From Membranipora membranacea (lineage: Eukaryota; Bryozoa; Gymnolaemata; Cheilostomatida; Membraniporidae), in NCBI GenBank assembly GCA_914767715.1, contig OU612070.1, forward strand, positions 5,347,501-5,411,500: a stretch of DNA of 64,000 bases, read 5' to 3'. Both the position numbers and the translations under genes were made by a program. The notes beneath the pieces are model-generated. The model worked only from the letters and a program-made list of their open reading frames with translations, searched no databases and had not been told where the DNA came from. Below, one piece after another: positions 60,617-64,000 of the stretch (positions are counted from its first letter, which is position 1; every line of letters starts with the position of its first letter).

Positions 60617-61578
60617 TTAATTGTCGTTTTGGCGGTTCTCATCCACAGCTGTTTCACATTTGATTGGTATTTTCTGTAAAAGAAAATTAGTTATATATAT
60701 TTGTTGTATAACATACAACGTAGCAATGGTTTCACTGTACGCTTGACAATATCATCAAAGGTATAGTGAAACCATTACCATGCTATGCAATATGCTATGT
60801 ATCACATTGATTGTTAAACTTTATCAATTCATGTTTTTCCTTTTAATCTATGACTATAGCCCTAAGATAATGTTCCTATAAAGGGTTCACCCACACCCCC
60901 ACCCCTAACTTCCAGTATTAGACATAGTGTCAAGAGTCTCATTAATGTGTAGCACGATGGTTGCACAGCAACACAAATTGTTTCAAACACGAAAGTTAAG
61001 AGTAAGCATAATATACCATAAGCAGCTCCTGGAAACCTACAAAATAAAACCCATAGACTTCATACAGCTATATGATAAGGACTCCCTAAGACCGAAGGGC
61101 AGGAGTGTATTTGTACAGTTTCTCAACCAAAGACCTATTTTTCATTGAACTTTCACACAAAAATGCTTCCACGTATACAGTTAAAAATTGGAGAATAACC
61201 AAATTATTGGAGCTTACGTATTTAGACAAATTGATCCTCATGGGAAATATGCATACAGTATTTTAGCTAATGACCCTATCTTCCTGACTGACAGTCCTAC
61301 CAGCAGTCAATGTTTCGCAGGCTAATCTGTTTGGTGGCTCTGTTGAAATGCTCATGGTGCTCTGACATGTTACAACAGATTTAGAACTGTCCAAAAAGGT
61401 TTTATGTTTATGCAACAGTAAGCAGCTGAAGAAAGATGTAGTATTTTTACAAACCTGGTGTATTGAAGGGTTCCCATGCAGAAACATAATCCTAGATGAG
61501 CGATGAACGCATTCGGTGTCAAATATTTAGTCTGTTTATTCATGATAAGAATCCCGGAACAGTACGCTCTCACTCCAT
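60617..61578 (-). pseudogene. Membrane-protein paralogue C' (3' exons only)
   Basis: Minus-strand exons 61,578-61,455, 61,036-60,949 and 60,673-60,617 match the last three exons of C. The lost acceptor (AT for AG) before the first is shared with C, as is the frameshift in the second. Here the second exon has also lost its donor by a small deletion. C was therefore already dead before the block was copied. C' faces paralogue B tail-to-tail and carries the exon types that B lacks. Confidence 0.78.
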
Positions 61579-62164
61579 ATGCAAGTGAAAATTTATGGCC
61601 AGTCAGTGAGCATTTTACAATGGTTTGCAGTTGAAATTTGTTTTGAAACTTCCTATATGGTTTTATGTTGCCAAAACCCATTTAAAACATATAACATCCT
61701 TTGCATATGAGGTACATCCTGTTGCAAGGGCACTAATAGACACGATGCACATATGTTATGTGTTTAACTATTGATATGGTTTGCCAAATGCAGGCACACC
61801 AAACCAAACCTGAGCTAGTACGGACAGATATACTGACCACGCTCACAGCAATAGTGATATGGTCAACAGTAGCTTTGGAAAATTTAATAGTGTTCTATTG
61901 GTGATCATTATTTGATATATAGTCATGGTATCAACGGTTCCGATTGCAAAAACTCATAGAGTCTATTAAAAGAAGCCATGTTCTAGTTCGGTTCGATCCC
62001 ATCCAAGCATGCAGTATTCTTACTTTATACAATTCGACACAGTTGTATCAACTAATGTCCCAATTGTTGTAATAAACAAGTTGATCTATTGGAAAATAAA
62101 ACAATATTGGTCTACGTCTTGTCCAAGTAACATCAAATTTTATCCAGTAATTTTTTATTTAAGG

Positions 62165-62842
62165 TAATGTCAAAGACTGATCCGAATATCAACATATCAT
62201 ATACTGTTGGGAAGCTGCCGAGCTACTGAAAATAAATGCCTGAACAAAAACTTCATTCGATGGCGTTGTGTCATGTTAGGGAGGAAATGAGACAGAAAAC
62301 GCTGTTTTTGTCAATGCAGATGGAATGTATATTTAGGTATTGTCTTCATTATATAATTTGATTTTCTTTGATATATGACTAGTCCAAATAGACTTTTTAC
62401 GTCTCGCCATACAATGCATTGTTTGTGGAGGCGTGAAAATATGTGAAATTTCAATCTTTAATTCAGAACAGATCATAGGCGCGAAACAAAATTGTTCTGA
62501 ATTAATGATTGAATTTTTTACATATTTTCACGGCTTCACAAGGGAAATGCGTTGTATGGCGAGACATAACAAGTCAATTTAGACCAGTCATATATCAAAG
62601 AAAATCAAACTTAACGATGAACGCAATCTTTCAGTATACATTCCACCTGTTTTGAAATTTCTTGCAATTAATTCGACTCCTCCATCTGCATTGACAAAAA
62701 CAATGTTTTCTGCCTGATTTCCTCCCTTAATTTACGCAACGTCATTGGATCAAGTTTTTGTTCAGGTATTCATTTTCAGTAGCTCGGCAGCTTCCCAACA
62801 GTATATGAGATGTTGATATTCGGATCAATCTTTGACATTTGA
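62165..62842. mobile_element. Palindromic (foldback/MITE-like) element, complete copy
   Basis: AATGTCAAAGACTGATCCGA at the left is the inverted repeat of GGATCAATCTTTGACATT at the right. The arms continue inward for about 300 bp each (GGGAAGCTGCCGAGCTACTG mirrored by CAGTAGCTCGGCAGCTTCCC) to a small central hairpin. No coding capacity. The left-block copy (6,716-7,010) lacks parts of both arms. Confidence 0.75.
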
Positions 62843-62879
62843 GCCCAAAAGATATTGCCAGAAAAATAATAATATTATT

Positions 62880-63670
62880 ACATGTAGTTCCATGTTCTCA
62901 GATGATGACGTGTTCTGCTGTAATAACTACTTTTTTTCACGCTGCTGTTTCCGTTAATAGGCCAAGGAAGCAATTGACATTCACTGTTGACGCCGATATC
63001 ACATCGATAAACTCAAAGAAAAGTACCGGCATCGGGAAAATTAAGTTTTGCCATGGTAAAGGCCATTAGGTTTTGACTACAGTACTGAAGTATAATAATT
63101 TTAAGTAATTGTCAATATACTAGCTTCATCATAGTTACGTACTCAGGAACAACAGCTATCTGTAGTTTGCATACTCATTTAACAGCACAGATCTATTCTT
63201 CCTTGTGAAGCGACAATAAAATTAGCAATCCAATTTGACCAGACTGGTTGTGTTCAGTCACAACCAGGAATAATTTTGAAGAAAAAAACGATGATGGTGG
63301 TGATAGGATCTGGCTCATACAACAAAATATTTTGTTATTGTGTTATAGGTATTCTTTACATTTTTATAGTAGTGATGGAAGTGCTGAGGGTAAATGGCTG
63401 TATTTATTTCAGTGTTTATTGGCCAATGATATTATTTTATCATAAAAAGTTCTGGTTCTGGTGACAAATTATTAGTACCATCTCGTGCAAAAAGGTCTTT
63501 TACATACACACACCAATTTTCTTTGTGTTTGAATAATAAGGGGCTGGACAGGGGCTGATATCATGCCCAGCGTCCCTTGATTTTTTACATTATTTCATTG
63601 AATGGTATATAGTAAACTATGGCTCACAGCACAAACTAATTACGTCATGTCGTCTTATTTAAGTTGGACC
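62880..63670. repeat. Right arm of the outer P-like element, duplicated
   Basis: Matches 9,490-10,288. It includes the arm's small open frame (63,248-63,445) and ends in AGTTGGAC, the site at which the inner P element inserted in the left copy. Confidence 0.85.
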
Positions 63671-64000
63671 ATAGACCTACTAATAATTGCTTGCTGCATA
63701 GAACAGAGTTTGTGCTCGGTTTCCAATCTTTACGGGACACTGCTTCGATCCATTTGTCACGGCGTTCCTGCCGAGGTGGAAAACGGTGGAAGGTGAGGCT
63801 TGCATCCTTAATTGGTGTGTTGCTACAGCCAAAAGCACAGCAGCAGTGTCGACTACTTTTACTGGCCTGTAAAACATGACATCAATCTTTCTCCTACTTT
63901 GCGAAAGTGAAAAAAGAGCATAATGTCGCGCCTGTCATTGCCACCTTTACCTGACAGTATTGAAAAGTAGAGCATACCATACCATGGAACTGAAACAAAT
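63671..64000 (-). pseudogene. Inverted THAP exon joined to a P-element terminus
   Basis: After AGTTGGAC come only the first ~16 bases of the inner P element's left end (CATAGACCTACTAATA). From about 63,688 the sequence is the reverse complement of about 11,480 back to 11,165, carrying the first half of the THAP exon (ASKSSRHCCCAFGC.., intron and upstream DNA). This is an internally deleted and inverted derivative of the inner P element, cut off by the window edge. A 3' part of the element presumably lies beyond. Confidence 0.8.

Larger units (their letters stand above)
59532..63686. repeat. Segmental duplication block 2, right copy
   Basis: Partner of 4,050-10,304. From 59,532 to about 62,170 the match is near-continuous. 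After the palindromic element it jumps at about 62,870 to sequence equivalent to 9,490, so everything corresponding to about 7.03-9.48 kb is absent. It then continues to the left terminus of the inner P element at about 63,671. Confidence 0.88.

Overview
This is nuclear DNA from an animal, most likely a marine invertebrate. Genes are split into short exons with GT..AG borders, intergenic DNA is AT-rich, and transposon relics of metazoan type are abundant (P/THAP, PIF-Harbinger, a tyrosine-recombinase retrotransposon, a CR1-like LINE). Nothing prokaryotic was seen. The sequence alone does not fix the phylum; a hemichordate, echinoderm, amphioxus or lophotrochozoan would all fit.

Two gene families make up the host content. 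The first is a secreted C-type lectin. The copy at 45,405-47,110 is intact (four exons in phase, 231 codons: signal peptide, Cys-rich PAN/apple-like segment, C-type lectin domain). The copy at 1,438-3,045 has lost 45 codons and carries a frameshift, and a one-exon relic lies on the minus strand near 13.76 kb. The second family is a multi-pass membrane protein that I do not recognise, rebuilt from exons that recur in up to five partial copies: A (15.2-29.1 kb, +), B (54.6-58.9 kb, +), C (13.2-5.1 kb, -), D (31.2-43.8 kb, +) and C' (61.6-60.6 kb, -). The most complete copies have about 14 exons, roughly 550 codons and 10-12 hydrophobic segments. Each copy is damaged somewhere, so all may be pseudogenes, although A could still be read through the region of its lost, frame-neutral exon.

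The family grew by segmental duplication. Block 1-3,735 matches 43,975-47,805; 4,050-10,304 matches much of 59,530-63,686; 16.9-17.97 kb matches 53.45-54.4 kb; and A matches B exon by exon. Mobile elements then landed in introns. A P-like element with GATCAAAC target duplications (7,720-12,864) split an intron of C, and it was later hit by a related P element with a THAP-domain transposase remnant (10,289-12,798, target duplication AGTTGGAC). A Ngaro/DIRS-type retrotransposon with split direct repeats (about 31,971-36,207) and a PIF-Harbinger relic (about 37.9-41.0 kb) sit in introns of D. A CR1-like reverse-transcriptase remnant (18.8-20.1 kb) lies in the long first intron of A, and another lies at 51.3-52.1 kb. 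A foldback-like element with 15-bp tandem units in its arms occupies 49.59-50.98 kb.

The best leads are the nested P elements with exact 8-bp target duplications, the unrecognised membrane-protein family alternating with lectin genes, and the rearranged P-element junction at the right edge of the window.
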